Source: Thiodiazotropha sp040791665
GTDB taxonomy: Bacteria; Pseudomonadota; Gammaproteobacteria; Chromatiales; Chromatiaceae
NCBI GenBank assembly: GCA_040791665.1
Contig: JBFNNX010000010.1
Span: forward strand, 1-64,000
DNA: 64,000 bases
Direction: 5' to 3'
The position numbers and the translations under genes were made by a program. The notes beneath the pieces were generated by a model. It searched no databases. It was given only the letters and a program-made list of their open reading frames with translations, and was not told the DNA's origin. Each line of letters begins with the position of its first letter. The first letter of the stretch is position 1. Positions 47,557 to 56,945 of this stretch are shown one piece after another.

Positions 47557-49341
47557 TTAGTGATCGGTGGCAGCACCTGCGCCTTTAGGTACACGGATAT
47601 CTTCCACCAGGTGCTGGATGTGTTCCGGCGGCGGAGTCGTGACCTTGGAGACAGCGATGGCGACCGCGAAATTCACTATCGCACCGATGGCGCCAAAGGC
47701 GTTTGGCGAAATGCCGAGGAACCAGTTCGGGCCCAGATCACCGAGGAACGAGGTACCCGGAATGAACATGATGCCCTTGTGCTGGAACACATACAGCATG
47801 GTGACGCCGATACCGGAGATCATGCCCCAGATCGCACCTGCACGGTTCATCTTCTTATAGAAGATACCCATCATCAGTACAGGGAAGATGGAGCTTGCCG
47901 CCAGACCGAAGGCGATGGCCACGGTGCCGGCCGCAAAATCCGGTGGGTGGAGACCGAAGTAACCGGCCAGGCCGATTGCACCCGCCATGGCGATACGACC
48001 CGCCATCAACTCATTCTTCTCTGAAATGTCGGGCATGAAGACGCCCTTCAGGAGGTCATGAGAGATAGAGGAGGAGATCGCCAGCAACAGACCGGCGGCG
48101 GTGGAGAGGGCGGCAGCGAGACCACCGGCGACCACCAGTGCAACAACCCAGTTGGGCAGATTGGCGATTTCCGGATTGGCCAATACCATGATGTCACGGT
48201 CGACCTTGGTCATCTCATTACCCTTCCAGCCGTAGCTCTCGGCCTTGGCTGCGAACTCCTTGTTCTTCTCGTTGTAGTACTGGATACGACCGTCGCCGTT
48301 CTTGTCTTCCCACTGCAACAGACCGGTCTTCTGCCAGTTGGTCATCCATCGAGGCACCTTGGCGATTTCGATGTTGCCTTCGGCGCTTCCGACTTCACCG
48401 GTCTGGATGGTATTCATCAGGTTCAAACGGGCCATGGAACCGACAGCAGGTGCTGTGGTGTAGAGAATGGCGATGAAGACCAGCGCCCAACCGGCTGAAG
48501 AACGGGCGTCCTTGACCTTAGGCACGGTGAAGAAACGGATGATGACGTGGGGCAGACCCGCAGTACCGATCATCAGGGAGAGGGTATAGACAAACATGTT
48601 CAGCTTGCTGCCCATGACCTGAGTCGTGTACTGGTTAAAGCCCAGATCGGTGACCACCTGATCGAGACGATCCATCATGTAGGTGCCTGAACCATCGGCC
48701 ATGGAGCTGCCGATTCCCAACTGCGGGATCGGGTTGCCGGTAATGTTCAGGGAGATGAAGATCGCCGGTACGGTGTAGGCGAAGATCAACACACAGTACT
48801 GAGCGATCTGGGTATAGGTGATACCCTTCATGCCGCCCATTACGGCGTAGATGAAGACTATGCCCATGCCGATGTAGAGGCCGGTGTCGTATTCGGTCTC
48901 GAGAAAACGAGAGAAGGCGACGCCGATGCCCTTCATCTGTCCGATTACATAAGTGATCGAGGCGATGATCAGGCAGATGACCGCGACAATACGCGCAGTA
49001 CGCGAGTAGTAACGATCACCGATGAACTCGGGTACGGTGAACTTGCCGAACTTACGCAGATAGGGAGCGAGCAGCAGTGCCAGGAGCACGTAACCACCGG
49101 TCCAACCCATCAGGAAGACGGAAGCGCCGTAGCCATTAAAGGCGATCAGGCCTGCCATCGAGATAAAGGAAGCGGCGGACATCCAGTCAGCTGCGGTTGC
49201 CATACCGTTGGCGACGGGGTGTACACCCCGGCCAGCCGCATAGAACTCACCAGTGGTTCCCGCGCGTGCCCAGAAGGCGATGCCGATGTAGAGGGCGAAG
49301 GTCGCGCCGACTACGATATAAGTTAATGTTTGCAGATCCAT
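47557..49341 (-). CDS. Sodium:solute symporter, VC_2705 subfamily (acetate/monocarboxylate-type)
   Basis: 594 aa. About 13 membrane helices of the SSS (LeuT) fold: FYAAGRGVHPVANGMATAADWMSAASF, FTVPEFIGDRYY, GGMKGITYTQIAQY and GTAGLPHVIIRFFTVP, typical of the ActP-like VC_2705 group that works with a DUF4212 partner. A hydrophilic insert around residues 325-375 carries DKNGDGRIQYYNE, close to an EF-hand-type Ca-binding loop. Position near acs suggests acetate or another short-chain acid as substrate; that is inference. The DUF4212 gene precedes it by 16 bp. Confidence 0.93.
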   Translation of the reverse strand: MDLQTLTYIVVGATFALYIGIAFWARAGTTGEFYAAGRGVHPVANGMATAADWMSAASFISMAGLIAFNGYGASVFLMGWTGGYVLLALLLAPYLRKFGKFTVPEFIGDRYYSRTARIVAVICLIIASITYVIGQMKGIGVAFSRFLETEYDTGLYIGMGIVFIYAVMGGMKGITYTQIAQYCVLIFAYTVPAIFISLNITGNPIPQLGIGSSMADGSGTYMMDRLDQVVTDLGFNQYTTQVMGSKLNMFVYTLSLMIGTAGLPHVIIRFFTVPKVKDARSSAGWALVFIAILYTTAPAVGSMARLNLMNTIQTGEVGSAEGNIEIAKVPRWMTNWQKTGLLQWEDKNGDGRIQYYNEKNKEFAAKAESYGWKGNEMTKVDRDIMVLANPEIANLPNWVVALVVAGGLAAALSTAAGLLLAISSSISHDLLKGVFMPDISEKNELMAGRIAMAGAIGLAGYFGLHPPDFAAGTVAIAFGLAASSIFPVLMMGIFYKKMNRAGAIWGMISGIGVTMLYVFQHKGIMFIPGTSFLGDLGPNWFLGISPNAFGAIGAIVNFAVAIAVSKVTTPPPEHIQHLVEDIRVPKGAGAATDH

Positions 49342-49357
49342 GAGTCAGTTTCCCCCA

Positions 49358-49612
49358 TTAGTCCTCATGGACGTCAAATTCGACATCCAGAGCATTCATG
49401 CGTTTAGCGTAGACGTAGATCAGCACCAGAAAGGTATAGATCGAGCCGTTCTGAGCAAACCAGAATCCCAATCCGACACCACCGATCTTAATGGTATTCA
49501 GCGGTTCCACTAAGATGATGCCGAATAGGAACGAGCAGATAAACCAAATCGTCAGTAAGATGCTTACTAAGCGAATATTGGCTTTCCAATACTGTTCAGC
49601 AGTTTTATTCAT
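49358..49612 (-). CDS. DUF4212 small subunit of the sodium:solute symporter
   Basis: 84 aa. Two membrane helices with the family hallmarks YWKANIRL, FGIILVEPLN, LGFWFAQNGSIYTFLVLIYVYAKRM. It is always found just upstream of VC_2705-type symporters and is taken as their small subunit. GGAG precedes ATG 49612 by 10 nt. Confidence 0.95.
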   Translation of the reverse strand: MNKTAEQYWKANIRLVSILLTIWFICSFLFGIILVEPLNTIKIGGVGLGFWFAQNGSIYTFLVLIYVYAKRMNALDVEFDVHED

Positions 49613-50167
49613 GTCATGATCACTCCGCCATATATAGGTTCTGTCATATAAGAGTGTCTGTCACTTGCCATGACTCCTGTCGTTATCGAGTGAAGCGAGA
49701 TGATCTATCCCTGAAGCGAACAAACACATACGTTGTGTTACCGCGCCGATAGCGATCACACAATGCACTATTTTGTGGCGATAAACTGGATATTGTCAAA
49801 TAAAACAATAGCTTAAGTGCAGAATCTTTTTGCTGCATGGCAGCATTCGTGTTACGTTGAGTAACGTCTGAGCATGGGGTGTGTAACTGAAGGACTCGCT
49901 TTACGTTTCCATCGGTAAGAAACAATTATTTTCCGATCCTGAGGTAAAATACGGAAATCGACGGCCCGATCTCACCGGGTAATACCCTTCGATCGATTTC
50001 AGGTTGGGTCAGAGATGCTTTCATTCTCCCGTGATAACATAATTTCAGTCTGATCCGTGACCTGCCTGACGGGAAACGGCGACTTTCTTCAAGATGGTGG
50101 ATATCGATGGCCGGTAAGTTTAGATTTTCGTGGCCAGGCAATGTGGACTTTTTTTTGGTAAAACCTG
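49613..50167. other. Long divergent intergenic region with a TGC-rich dyad
   Basis: About 555 bp without a convincing gene; the minus-strand frames at 49683-49925 and 49926-50141 lack SDs and family features. It must carry the promoter of the DUF4212-symporter operon. A dyad TGCTG-CATGG-CAGCA lies at 49831-49845, and GTTAC/GTAAC arms 5 nt apart lie shortly after it. Confidence 0.45.
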
Positions 50168-50626
50168 ATGATCAAGGCAATCAAAGATTTCTTCGACAGC
50201 TATCTGATAGCGGACGCCGAAGAAGAGAAAGAACAGTTGGAGCAGTCGATAAGGTTGGCGATTGTCGTGTTGTTGATCGAGATTGCCGAGGCCGATTATG
50301 AAAATGCACCTGGAGAGCGGCGTGCCATTCTGAATGCGATACAGAAACAGTTTGCTTTAAACAGGGCTTCTGCAGAACAGCTCATAGCGCTGGCCAAACA
50401 GGAGCATGAAGAGTCCACCGACTATTTTCAGTTTACGCGTCTGATCAATGAACACTACACAGCGGAGCAGAAGGTCAAGGTGGTGGAAGCATTCTGGCGG
50501 GTCGCCTTCGCCGATCAGGATCTGCACCATTATGAGGAGCATGTCATTCGTAGACTGGCCGATTTGATTCATGTGCCTCACAGTGATTTCATCGCAGCAA
50601 AACATAGAGTTATGAACTCTTCTTAA
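50168..50626 (+). CDS. TerB family protein
   Basis: 152 aa. All-helical TerB-like domain: LAIVVLLIEIAEADYENAPGERRAIL and VEAFWRVAFADQDLHHYEEHVIRRLADLIHVPHSDFI, with the paired acidic residues that bind metal ions in TerB. Stand-alone proteins of this type are widespread; tellurite resistance is not implied. No strong SD. Confidence 0.9.
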   Translation: MIKAIKDFFDSYLIADAEEEKEQLEQSIRLAIVVLLIEIAEADYENAPGERRAILNAIQKQFALNRASAEQLIALAKQEHEESTDYFQFTRLINEHYTAEQKVKVVEAFWRVAFADQDLHHYEEHVIRRLADLIHVPHSDFIAAKHRVMNSS

Positions 50627-50740
50627 AATTGAATTACTTATATGACTCTATTGATGACTCCATTTCCTAATCGGTTCCGCCGGTTCATGGTATAGTCAGG
50701 ATTATGAAGTGATAGCTGTCGATTGATGGAAGCAACACCC

Positions 50741-52129
50741 ATGCAAAACAATGAAGATTCCCAAAAAACAAAATCATCCCATAAGGGGCGTTTACTGATT
50801 GTAGATGATGAATCACGTCATGCGGACAGCTTGGCTATGATGGTCGCCAGCTGGGGATACGATGTACACACCGCCGAGGATGGGGCAAAGGCCGCGGGAC
50901 TGTTGATATCCAAGCCGTTCGATGTGGTATTGCTGGACCTGCATATGCCGGTGGCGGACGGCTACAAGGTCATGGATTTCATTCATAAACGTGGATTGAA
51001 GACGCGCATTATCACTATCTCCGGTGATCCCTCCATGGATGACGCGATCAAATCGCTGAAAAAGGGGGCGGATAATTTTATTCGCAAGCCGGTGACACCG
51101 GTTGACCTGCTCAAGGCGATAGATGAGAGCCTGAGAAAAAAGGTTAAGGAGGAACAGAGACAGGGGGTCAAGCGGAAGATCGAAATCAAGAGCAACCTGC
51201 ACCGCATGATGTTCGACGTTGCCCCCAATCTGCAGTTTCTTCTCGATACCAAAGGTAATTTTCGCATGGTGAACACGGTCTTCACCAAAGTGACCGGATA
51301 TTCAAAGCAGGAGATATTGGGGAAGCATTGGAGCTCACTGGTTGAGGGCGACCAGATCGATCGAATGCACCATGTCTTCGAAGAGCGGCGTACCGCACCG
51401 GACAGGTTCCCGGAGGTCGAGCTTAGACTGCGTTGTAAAGAGTCCGATGGAGAGAATCCGGGGAGGAAGCCGAAAACCTTTCTGGTGGCCCTGCAGTCCA
51501 GAAGGCTCTACTCGCAACAGGGTGAAAAACGGGTCTTTTTTGGTACCTATGGCGTCGCACGGGATATTACCCAATACAATAAGATCGAAGAGCTCAACAA
51601 ATATCAGGAGTTTCATGACGACCTGACCGGACTGCCAAGCCGGGTACTCTTCGAGGATTATCTCAGCTTCGCTCTGACACAAGCAAAACAGGACAATACG
51701 CCGCTTTGCCTCTTACATGTGGTGTTGGTGGATTTGAAGCAGATCAATGAGCGCTACGGTCACACTGCGGGTGATGAATGTTTAAAGACCATTACAGCGA
51801 GACTTAAGCGTCAAGTTCGCAAAGGCGATATTCTTTCGCGCATCGATGGCAGTGAATTCGCTCTTCTGTTGCCCCATATCCAGGACGAAAAGTCGGTCAT
51901 TCATATCTCGGAAAAGTTGCGTATCGGACTCTCCAATCCGATCGAGGTCAATGGCAGGAGCATAACCCTCGATCTGACCATCGGATCGTCAGTCTTTCCG
52001 AAACACGGCAAGAGCAGCGACGAGCTGCTGCGTCATGCCCAGACCAGTCACGGTTTTCACCCGCTTTCGAAGCAGCGGCATCTGTTGCAGACATCAAACT
52101 GGATTAAGTTGATAAAATCCCAGCATTGA
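50741..52129 (+). CDS. REC-PAS-GGDEF protein with degenerate GGDEF motif
   Basis: 462 aa from ATG 50741, which has GGAAG 8 nt upstream (an ATG at 50726 and TTG at 50723 are in frame). REC domain (residues about 17-135: LIVDDES, phospho-Asp in VVLLDLHMP, Lys in FIRKP), a coiled linker, a PAS domain (about 155-285) and a GGDEF-fold domain (about 300-440, HDDLTGLPSRVLFEDYL). The active-site loop reads DGSEF instead of GG(D/E)EF and the RxxD I-site is unclear, so it probably does not make c-di-GMP. It may be a scaffold or binding effector in a phosphorelay. Confidence 0.9.
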   Translation: MQNNEDSQKTKSSHKGRLLIVDDESRHADSLAMMVASWGYDVHTAEDGAKAAGLLISKPFDVVLLDLHMPVADGYKVMDFIHKRGLKTRIITISGDPSMDDAIKSLKKGADNFIRKPVTPVDLLKAIDESLRKKVKEEQRQGVKRKIEIKSNLHRMMFDVAPNLQFLLDTKGNFRMVNTVFTKVTGYSKQEILGKHWSSLVEGDQIDRMHHVFEERRTAPDRFPEVELRLRCKESDGENPGRKPKTFLVALQSRRLYSQQGEKRVFFGTYGVARDITQYNKIEELNKYQEFHDDLTGLPSRVLFEDYLSFALTQAKQDNTPLCLLHVVLVDLKQINERYGHTAGDECLKTITARLKRQVRKGDILSRIDGSEFALLLPHIQDEKSVIHISEKLRIGLSNPIEVNGRSITLDLTIGSSVFPKHGKSSDELLRHAQTSHGFHPLSKQRHLLQTSNWIKLIKSQH

Positions 52130-52156
52130 TCCTTACCCCGCGATCGCCTCTTCTAA

Positions 52157-52250
52157 CCGTAGGGTGCGGCTTGCCGCACCGAAACCATCCTCTGGCACTA
52201 CGGTATCCCTGATCATGCTTGTGAATGGTGCGGCAGGCCGCACCCTACGG
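52157..52250. repeat. REP/BIME-like inverted repeat pair
   Basis: Outer perfect 14-bp arms at 52157-52170 and 52237-52250 (CCGTAGGGTGCGGC and its complement). Each arm also folds locally (GGTGCGG-CTTG-CCGCACC and GGTGCGGC-AG-GCCGCACC). This twin-hairpin layout is typical of bacterial interspersed mosaic elements spread by RAYT transposases; no RAYT gene is in the window. Confidence 0.75.
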
Positions 52251-52414
52251 ACAATTGGTTTAGCCTCAAATTTACCCAGATCACCGCGAATCATCGCAAG
52301 TTGTATGTCAAGGTTGTGTCTATTGGTGACATCCTGGGGAGTTACGATTTCACTCTACAGACAAATTGCGTTTATTTGCGGTGATTGGCGTTCATTCACG
52401 GCTTGTTAAGATCT

Positions 52415-52440
52415 CGTTCCCACGCTCCGGCGTGGGAACG
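52415..52440. repeat. REP-like hairpin (CGTTCCCACGC type)
   Basis: Perfect 11-bp arms (52415-52425, 52430-52440) with loop TCCG, 12 bp from the 3' end of the CbrB-like gene. The GTTCCCACGC core is a common dispersed hairpin in gammaproteobacterial genomes (recalled, not searched). It may also act to stop convergent transcription. Confidence 0.7.
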
Positions 52441-52451
52441 GAGCGGATCCC

Positions 52452-53789
52452 TCAATTTTTCTTACTCTTCTTCTCCCGCGGAATACCAAATCGCTGTCGA
52501 CGCTCCCACAGAGCCTTGCGGCTGATTCCCAGCTGTTTGGCTAGTTCCGTCTCGGTCATATGGTCCTGGTTGTCGAGTACAAAATGACGAAAATACTCTT
52601 CAAGGGACAGATTATCGGTGGGATTGTCGCTGTCCATGCGTTTGGTGGTGATATGGTGGTCGATGGCCAGCAGCTGCGGGGTGATATGGTCACCCTCGCA
52701 GAGGATTACCGCACGCTCGATTGTATTTGCCAGTTCCCTGATATTGCCGGGCCAATGGTAGCGTCTGATGGCCTCGAGGGTGCTCCTGCTGAGGCTCAAC
52801 GAGGGACGATTGAGCTGGCGACAGTATTTTGTCAGGAGAAATTTTGCCAGCGATTTGATATCGCTGCCCCGCTCACGAAGCGGTGGCAGGGTCATTTCAA
52901 CCACTCGCAGGCGGAAGTAGAGATCGCTCCTGAAGGTCTGTTGTTGCACCAGTTTACGGATATCCCGGTGGGTGGCGGCAATGATCCGGATATTGGGCCC
53001 GCTGTTCGACGACTCCTGCTGGGCGCTATAGTCATCTCCCTGCAATACGCGTAGCAGGCGAGCCTGGGCGGCCATGGAGAGTTCGCCGACCTCATCCATA
53101 AACAGGGTACCGCCATGGGCCTTGGCAAGCAGTCCGCCACGCCGGGTTTCGCCTTCATTCTGGTGGCCGAACAACTCGATTTCCACCTGGTTTTCCGGTA
53201 CAGCGGCACAGTTGAAAACGATAAAGGGTGATTGACTGCGCTGGCTCTTTTCGTGCAGTGCGCGTGCTACCAGTTCTTTCCCCGTGCCCGACTCCCCGAG
53301 GATCAGCACCGTTGCATCAGTGGGCGCAACCTTATCGATGCGTTTAAATACATCGATCATTGCCGGGCTGTCGCCGATCATTCCCCGCACCGGATAGCTT
53401 TTTTCCACCTCCGATTTGAGAAACTCCTGCTGGCGGAGCTGGCGATCATGCTTGATGATACGCTCCACGACCATCAACAACTCATCGTGATCGAAGGGTT
53501 TGGCGATATAGTCGATGGCCCCCAGTTTCATTGCATCCACAGCAGAACGTATGCTGGCATAGCTGGTCATGATCAGCACCGGTACCGGTGCTGCGGCCTC
53601 GATGATTTGGGTTCCGGGCGCACCGGGCAACCTGACATCGCTGATGATCAGGTCGAAGGAGGCGAGGGGGCTGGATTGCGCCTCTTCAACCGAACCCGCT
53701 TCCGTGATCTGATAGCCGTTGCGCTCGAGCAGACGCTTGACTGCCCGGCGGATGACCTCCTCGTCTTCGATAATGAGTATCTGATTCAT
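52452..53789 (-). CDS. NtrC-family response regulator (CbrB-like) lacking the GAFTGA loop
   Basis: 445 aa. REC domain (phospho-Asp in LIISDVRLP, Lys in IAKPFD), AAA+ domain with Walker A GESGTGKE, Walker B GGTLFMDEVGEL and arginine finger region, and a C-terminal Fis-type HTH (ELAKQLGISRKALWERRQRFGI). Where NtrC proteins have GAFTGA after ELFGHE, this one reads GHQNEGETRRGG with a net deletion, so contact with sigma-54 is doubtful. It overlaps the upstream kinase gene by 4 bp, so the pair is a two-component system. Confidence 0.92.
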   Translation of the reverse strand: MNQILIIEDEEVIRRAVKRLLERNGYQITEAGSVEEAQSSPLASFDLIISDVRLPGAPGTQIIEAAAPVPVLIMTSYASIRSAVDAMKLGAIDYIAKPFDHDELLMVVERIIKHDRQLRQQEFLKSEVEKSYPVRGMIGDSPAMIDVFKRIDKVAPTDATVLILGESGTGKELVARALHEKSQRSQSPFIVFNCAAVPENQVEIELFGHQNEGETRRGGLLAKAHGGTLFMDEVGELSMAAQARLLRVLQGDDYSAQQESSNSGPNIRIIAATHRDIRKLVQQQTFRSDLYFRLRVVEMTLPPLRERGSDIKSLAKFLLTKYCRQLNRPSLSLSRSTLEAIRRYHWPGNIRELANTIERAVILCEGDHITPQLLAIDHHITTKRMDSDNPTDNLSLEEYFRHFVLDNQDHMTETELAKQLGISRKALWERRQRFGIPREKKSKKN

Positions 53790-56746
53790 GATGTCTCTGC
53801 GATAATGGCGTTCAGGCCTGCCTTGGGAAGATCAATAATGACCCGGGTGCCTTTGTCTTTTTCAGAATCGATGCTGATGGCGCCCTTATGGTCTGAAACT
53901 ATTTTGTAAGCGATAGCGAGACCGAGTCCCGTGCCGTCACCTGGTGCCTTTGTGGTGAAAAACGGTTCGAAGATATAACCTAGATCCTGTTCCTCGATTC
54001 CTTCGCCCTGATCCTGCACCTCGATTCTCACCAGATCATCGATTGCATTGGCGCTCAGTTCCACACGACTGTCGGGTGGCGATGCATCGCAAGCATTGGT
54101 TAGGATGTTGACCAGGATCTGTGAGATACCCTGGCGATCCGCAGTGATTGTGAGGCCGGGTGAGCACAGGTTTTCGCAGTGGATCTGACGTCCGTGATGG
54201 GTTAATTTCACCAGACGGATCGCCTCGTCCGCCACCTCCCGTATCGAGAAATCACATATATCGCCACCGATACCGCCACTGCGGCTGAAGTTCATCAGCG
54301 TCTTAACGATTGTGGTGATGCGTTGGGTCTGGTTGAGAATCTCTGCGATACTCTCCCGCACCAATTCCGGATCATCCTCGTGACGTAGGTTTTGCGCCAG
54401 AGATGCAATGCCGGTCACCGGGTTTCCTATCTCGTGAGCGACGCCGGCTGCCAGCCGGCCGATAGAGGCCAAACGCTCGCTATGGGCCAATTCAGCCTCC
54501 AGTGTCTCCAGGTCGGTAAGGTCCTCCATCAGCATCACCTGGCTGGTACGTGCCTCTTCCACGGGGTGATCCACCGGCAGCGGTGCCGGAATGGCGGCCT
54601 TGTGCAGATTGAACCAGCGGCTTTTCCCTTGATGAGTGACTTCCAGATGGTGAATGTGCTCATCCGATGCGGAGGCGAAGCCTGTCAACAGATGTCCCCA
54701 TGGGGGAGGCAGTCTGTGTATCGAAACGCCGATGGCATCCCGTGCTGGCACGCCGGTCATCACCTCCATGGCCAGATTCCAGATGGTCACAGTGCGCAGC
54801 CGGTCGATGGTGCATACACCCAGCGGCAGATCGAGCAGGACCTGTCGATGGTAGCGGCGCAGATTGTCGAGATCGGCGCTGAGTCCGCGTAGCCGCGTGC
54901 GTGAGTGCTCCAGCTGGTCCTCGATAAAGCGCATGGAATCCGCCAGCGCAGACTGGGTGTGGATATCCAGTTGCAGCCTGCGGTTGATGATCATATGCGC
55001 CAACTGCGGTCCCAGCAGACCGGACAGATTTCGCTCGATACGTTCACGCAGTCGACGCAGTTGCGCCGGGCGCGTCTCGTTGACCGGCAGGCTGAGATCC
55101 CTGAGCGCCTGTTCCACCTCGCGTTGAGCGGCTTCGGCACCCAGCATCTGCGACAGCTGCTTGGTGAACTGGGCGGTTGAAACGGCGTTGACCATGCCGC
55201 CAAGAGGTACCAATGACTCGCTGCAACAGGCCTGTGCAGCCTCTCTTTCGCCCAGACTCTGCTTACTCAACAGAGAACCTAAAATAAACAACAGGGTGTT
55301 GGCGGTGAGTGTCCAGAAAGTCGCGAACTCCCACTTATCCATGCCGGATGTCGCCAGCAACGCGGGTATATCGAACTCGGTTCGTACCAGACCTGAACTC
55401 TCCAGCAGTGGGATCAACAGTGTTCCTGTCCAGACCCCTATGCCGGCCAGCAGGCCTAAAATGAAACCGAGACGGGTGGCGCGACGCCAATAGAGAAGTC
55501 CTATGATACCGGGGAGGAACTGAGCGACCGCGACGAAGGAGATCAGGCCGAGCTGGACCAGTCCCTGATGTTTTTCCAATAGAATATAGAATCCGTACCC
55601 CGCCATGATGATCAGGGCGATCAACAGTCTGCGGCCCAACAGCAGCCAGCGATAGAGATTGACCTGCGGATCGGGGAAATTGGTGGGGAGCAAGATGTGG
55701 TTCAATGTCATCGACGAAAGTGCCAGCGTGGTGATGATCATCATCGCGCTGGCTGACGAAATACCACCGATAAAGGCGAGAAACGGTAACCAGGAGGGCC
55801 CTTGATCGAGGGTGATGCCGAGGGCGAAATAGTCGGGCGGCATGCTGAGTCCGAGTGCCTCTCCTCCCCAGAGAATCAGGGGTATCGGCAAATTGATGAG
55901 CAGGAGAAACAGCGGAAAGCCCCAAGTGGCGGTCTTCAATGCCTTGGGCTCCAGATTCTCCGCGAACAGCATGTGAAATTGCCGTGGTAACAGAAAGGCG
56001 GCTGCGAAGGCCAGTAGCAACAGGGTCGACCAGGGTCCCTCTCTGACTGGCTGATAGAGGCGATCGAGCGTCTCAGGATGTGCGGCAAGCCATTTGTCGA
56101 GGCCTGAAAATCCATCGAATACGCCAAACAGCGTAACCAGGCCTATGACGAGCAATGCCACCAGTTTGACAATCGATTCAAATGCAATCGCCAATACCAG
56201 GCCACGGTGTTTTTCGCGACTGGTGCTGTGCCTGGCGCCGAACAGAATGGCGAACACCACCAGCGCGGAACAGAAGATCAAGGCCAGGATACGTGGTGCC
56301 ACGGTATGGCTGATCATCTGCAGGGAGTCGGTGACTGCGCGGATCTGCAGTGCGATATAGGGCAACGTGCCCACCAGCATGAACAGGGTGACCAGAATGC
56401 CCGCCAACTGACTGCGATAGCGGAAGGCGAACAGGTCGGCCAGGGATGTCAGCTGATATTCACGGGTCAGGCGAAGCAGTGGTTGAAACAGGATTGGAGT
56501 CAGAGCAAATGCCAGTGTCACTCCCAGGTAGATGGTCAAAAAGAGATAGCCTTGGGTCTTCGCGAAGCCGACGCTGCCGTAGAAGGTCCAGGTCGTGGCG
56601 TAAACGCCGAGAGAGAGAACATAGGTCAACGGGTGGCGTATCAGGCGTTCGGGAATTCGACCGCTATCTCCCGCATGGGCGATGACAAACAGCAATCCCA
56701 GGTAGAGAAAGCCTATGCCGAACAGTAACCAGAGATCATGGCTCAT
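53786..56746 (-). CDS. CbrA-like sensor histidine kinase with SSS-type transporter domain
   Basis: 986 aa from ATG 56746 (TTG 56770 is an alternative with eight more residues). Residues about 1-510 are a sodium:solute symporter-like domain with some 13 membrane helices; a connecting helical STAC-like region and a PAS domain follow; then HisKA with GVAHEIGNPVTGI and HATPase with NILTNACDAS, DQGEGI and GTGLGLAI. It is the architecture of CbrA, which senses carbon/nitrogen status in Pseudomonas. The 3' end overlaps the regulator gene by 4 bp and the 5' end overlaps a small membrane-protein gene. Confidence 0.93.
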   Translation of the reverse strand: MSHDLWLLFGIGFLYLGLLFVIAHAGDSGRIPERLIRHPLTYVLSLGVYATTWTFYGSVGFAKTQGYLFLTIYLGVTLAFALTPILFQPLLRLTREYQLTSLADLFAFRYRSQLAGILVTLFMLVGTLPYIALQIRAVTDSLQMISHTVAPRILALIFCSALVVFAILFGARHSTSREKHRGLVLAIAFESIVKLVALLVIGLVTLFGVFDGFSGLDKWLAAHPETLDRLYQPVREGPWSTLLLLAFAAAFLLPRQFHMLFAENLEPKALKTATWGFPLFLLLINLPIPLILWGGEALGLSMPPDYFALGITLDQGPSWLPFLAFIGGISSASAMMIITTLALSSMTLNHILLPTNFPDPQVNLYRWLLLGRRLLIALIIMAGYGFYILLEKHQGLVQLGLISFVAVAQFLPGIIGLLYWRRATRLGFILGLLAGIGVWTGTLLIPLLESSGLVRTEFDIPALLATSGMDKWEFATFWTLTANTLLFILGSLLSKQSLGEREAAQACCSESLVPLGGMVNAVSTAQFTKQLSQMLGAEAAQREVEQALRDLSLPVNETRPAQLRRLRERIERNLSGLLGPQLAHMIINRRLQLDIHTQSALADSMRFIEDQLEHSRTRLRGLSADLDNLRRYHRQVLLDLPLGVCTIDRLRTVTIWNLAMEVMTGVPARDAIGVSIHRLPPPWGHLLTGFASASDEHIHHLEVTHQGKSRWFNLHKAAIPAPLPVDHPVEEARTSQVMLMEDLTDLETLEAELAHSERLASIGRLAAGVAHEIGNPVTGIASLAQNLRHEDDPELVRESIAEILNQTQRITTIVKTLMNFSRSGGIGGDICDFSIREVADEAIRLVKLTHHGRQIHCENLCSPGLTITADRQGISQILVNILTNACDASPPDSRVELSANAIDDLVRIEVQDQGEGIEEQDLGYIFEPFFTTKAPGDGTGLGLAIAYKIVSDHKGAISIDSEKDKGTRVIIDLPKAGLNAIIAETS

Positions 56747-56930
56747 GGTGTCGCTGGTTGATCCATGCAATGAAGCAGATGACCGCCAACCAGATGAGAT
56801 AGGGTAGGTACCATGGGCTTCCTGGCGATGTCCACCAGATCATGATGGGCGTTGAGAAGAGCAACAGGATCAGAAGACCCAGGGCAACGGTGCGGTCAAT
56901 CAGTCGGTCGGGTGGCGGTTGTTCTCGCAT
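56736..56930 (-). CDS. CbrX-like small membrane protein
   Basis: 64 aa. Two membrane segments (VALGLLILLLFSTPIMIWW, YLPYLIWLAVICFIAWI) between short charged ends. Its 3' end overlaps the kinase start by 11 bp, so translation is probably coupled. In Pseudomonas a small membrane-protein gene (cbrX) lies in the same place and is cotranscribed with cbrA; the parallel is positional and by general look, not proven homology. Confidence 0.8.
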   Translation of the reverse strand: MREQPPPDRLIDRTVALGLLILLLFSTPIMIWWTSPGSPWYLPYLIWLAVICFIAWINQRHHEP

Positions 56931-56945
56931 CCCTAGAGCCTAGCA

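Larger units (their letters stand above)
52130..52451. other. Convergent intergenic region rich in REP-like elements
   Basis: Between the GGDEF-type gene and the CbrB-like gene, both ending here. It holds the two inverted-repeat elements listed separately; the rest shows no gene. Confidence 0.6.

Noticed and set aside
50168..50626. Tellurite resistance locus based on TerB
   Set aside because: No terC, terD, terE or terZ genes accompany it; stand-alone TerB-fold proteins are common.
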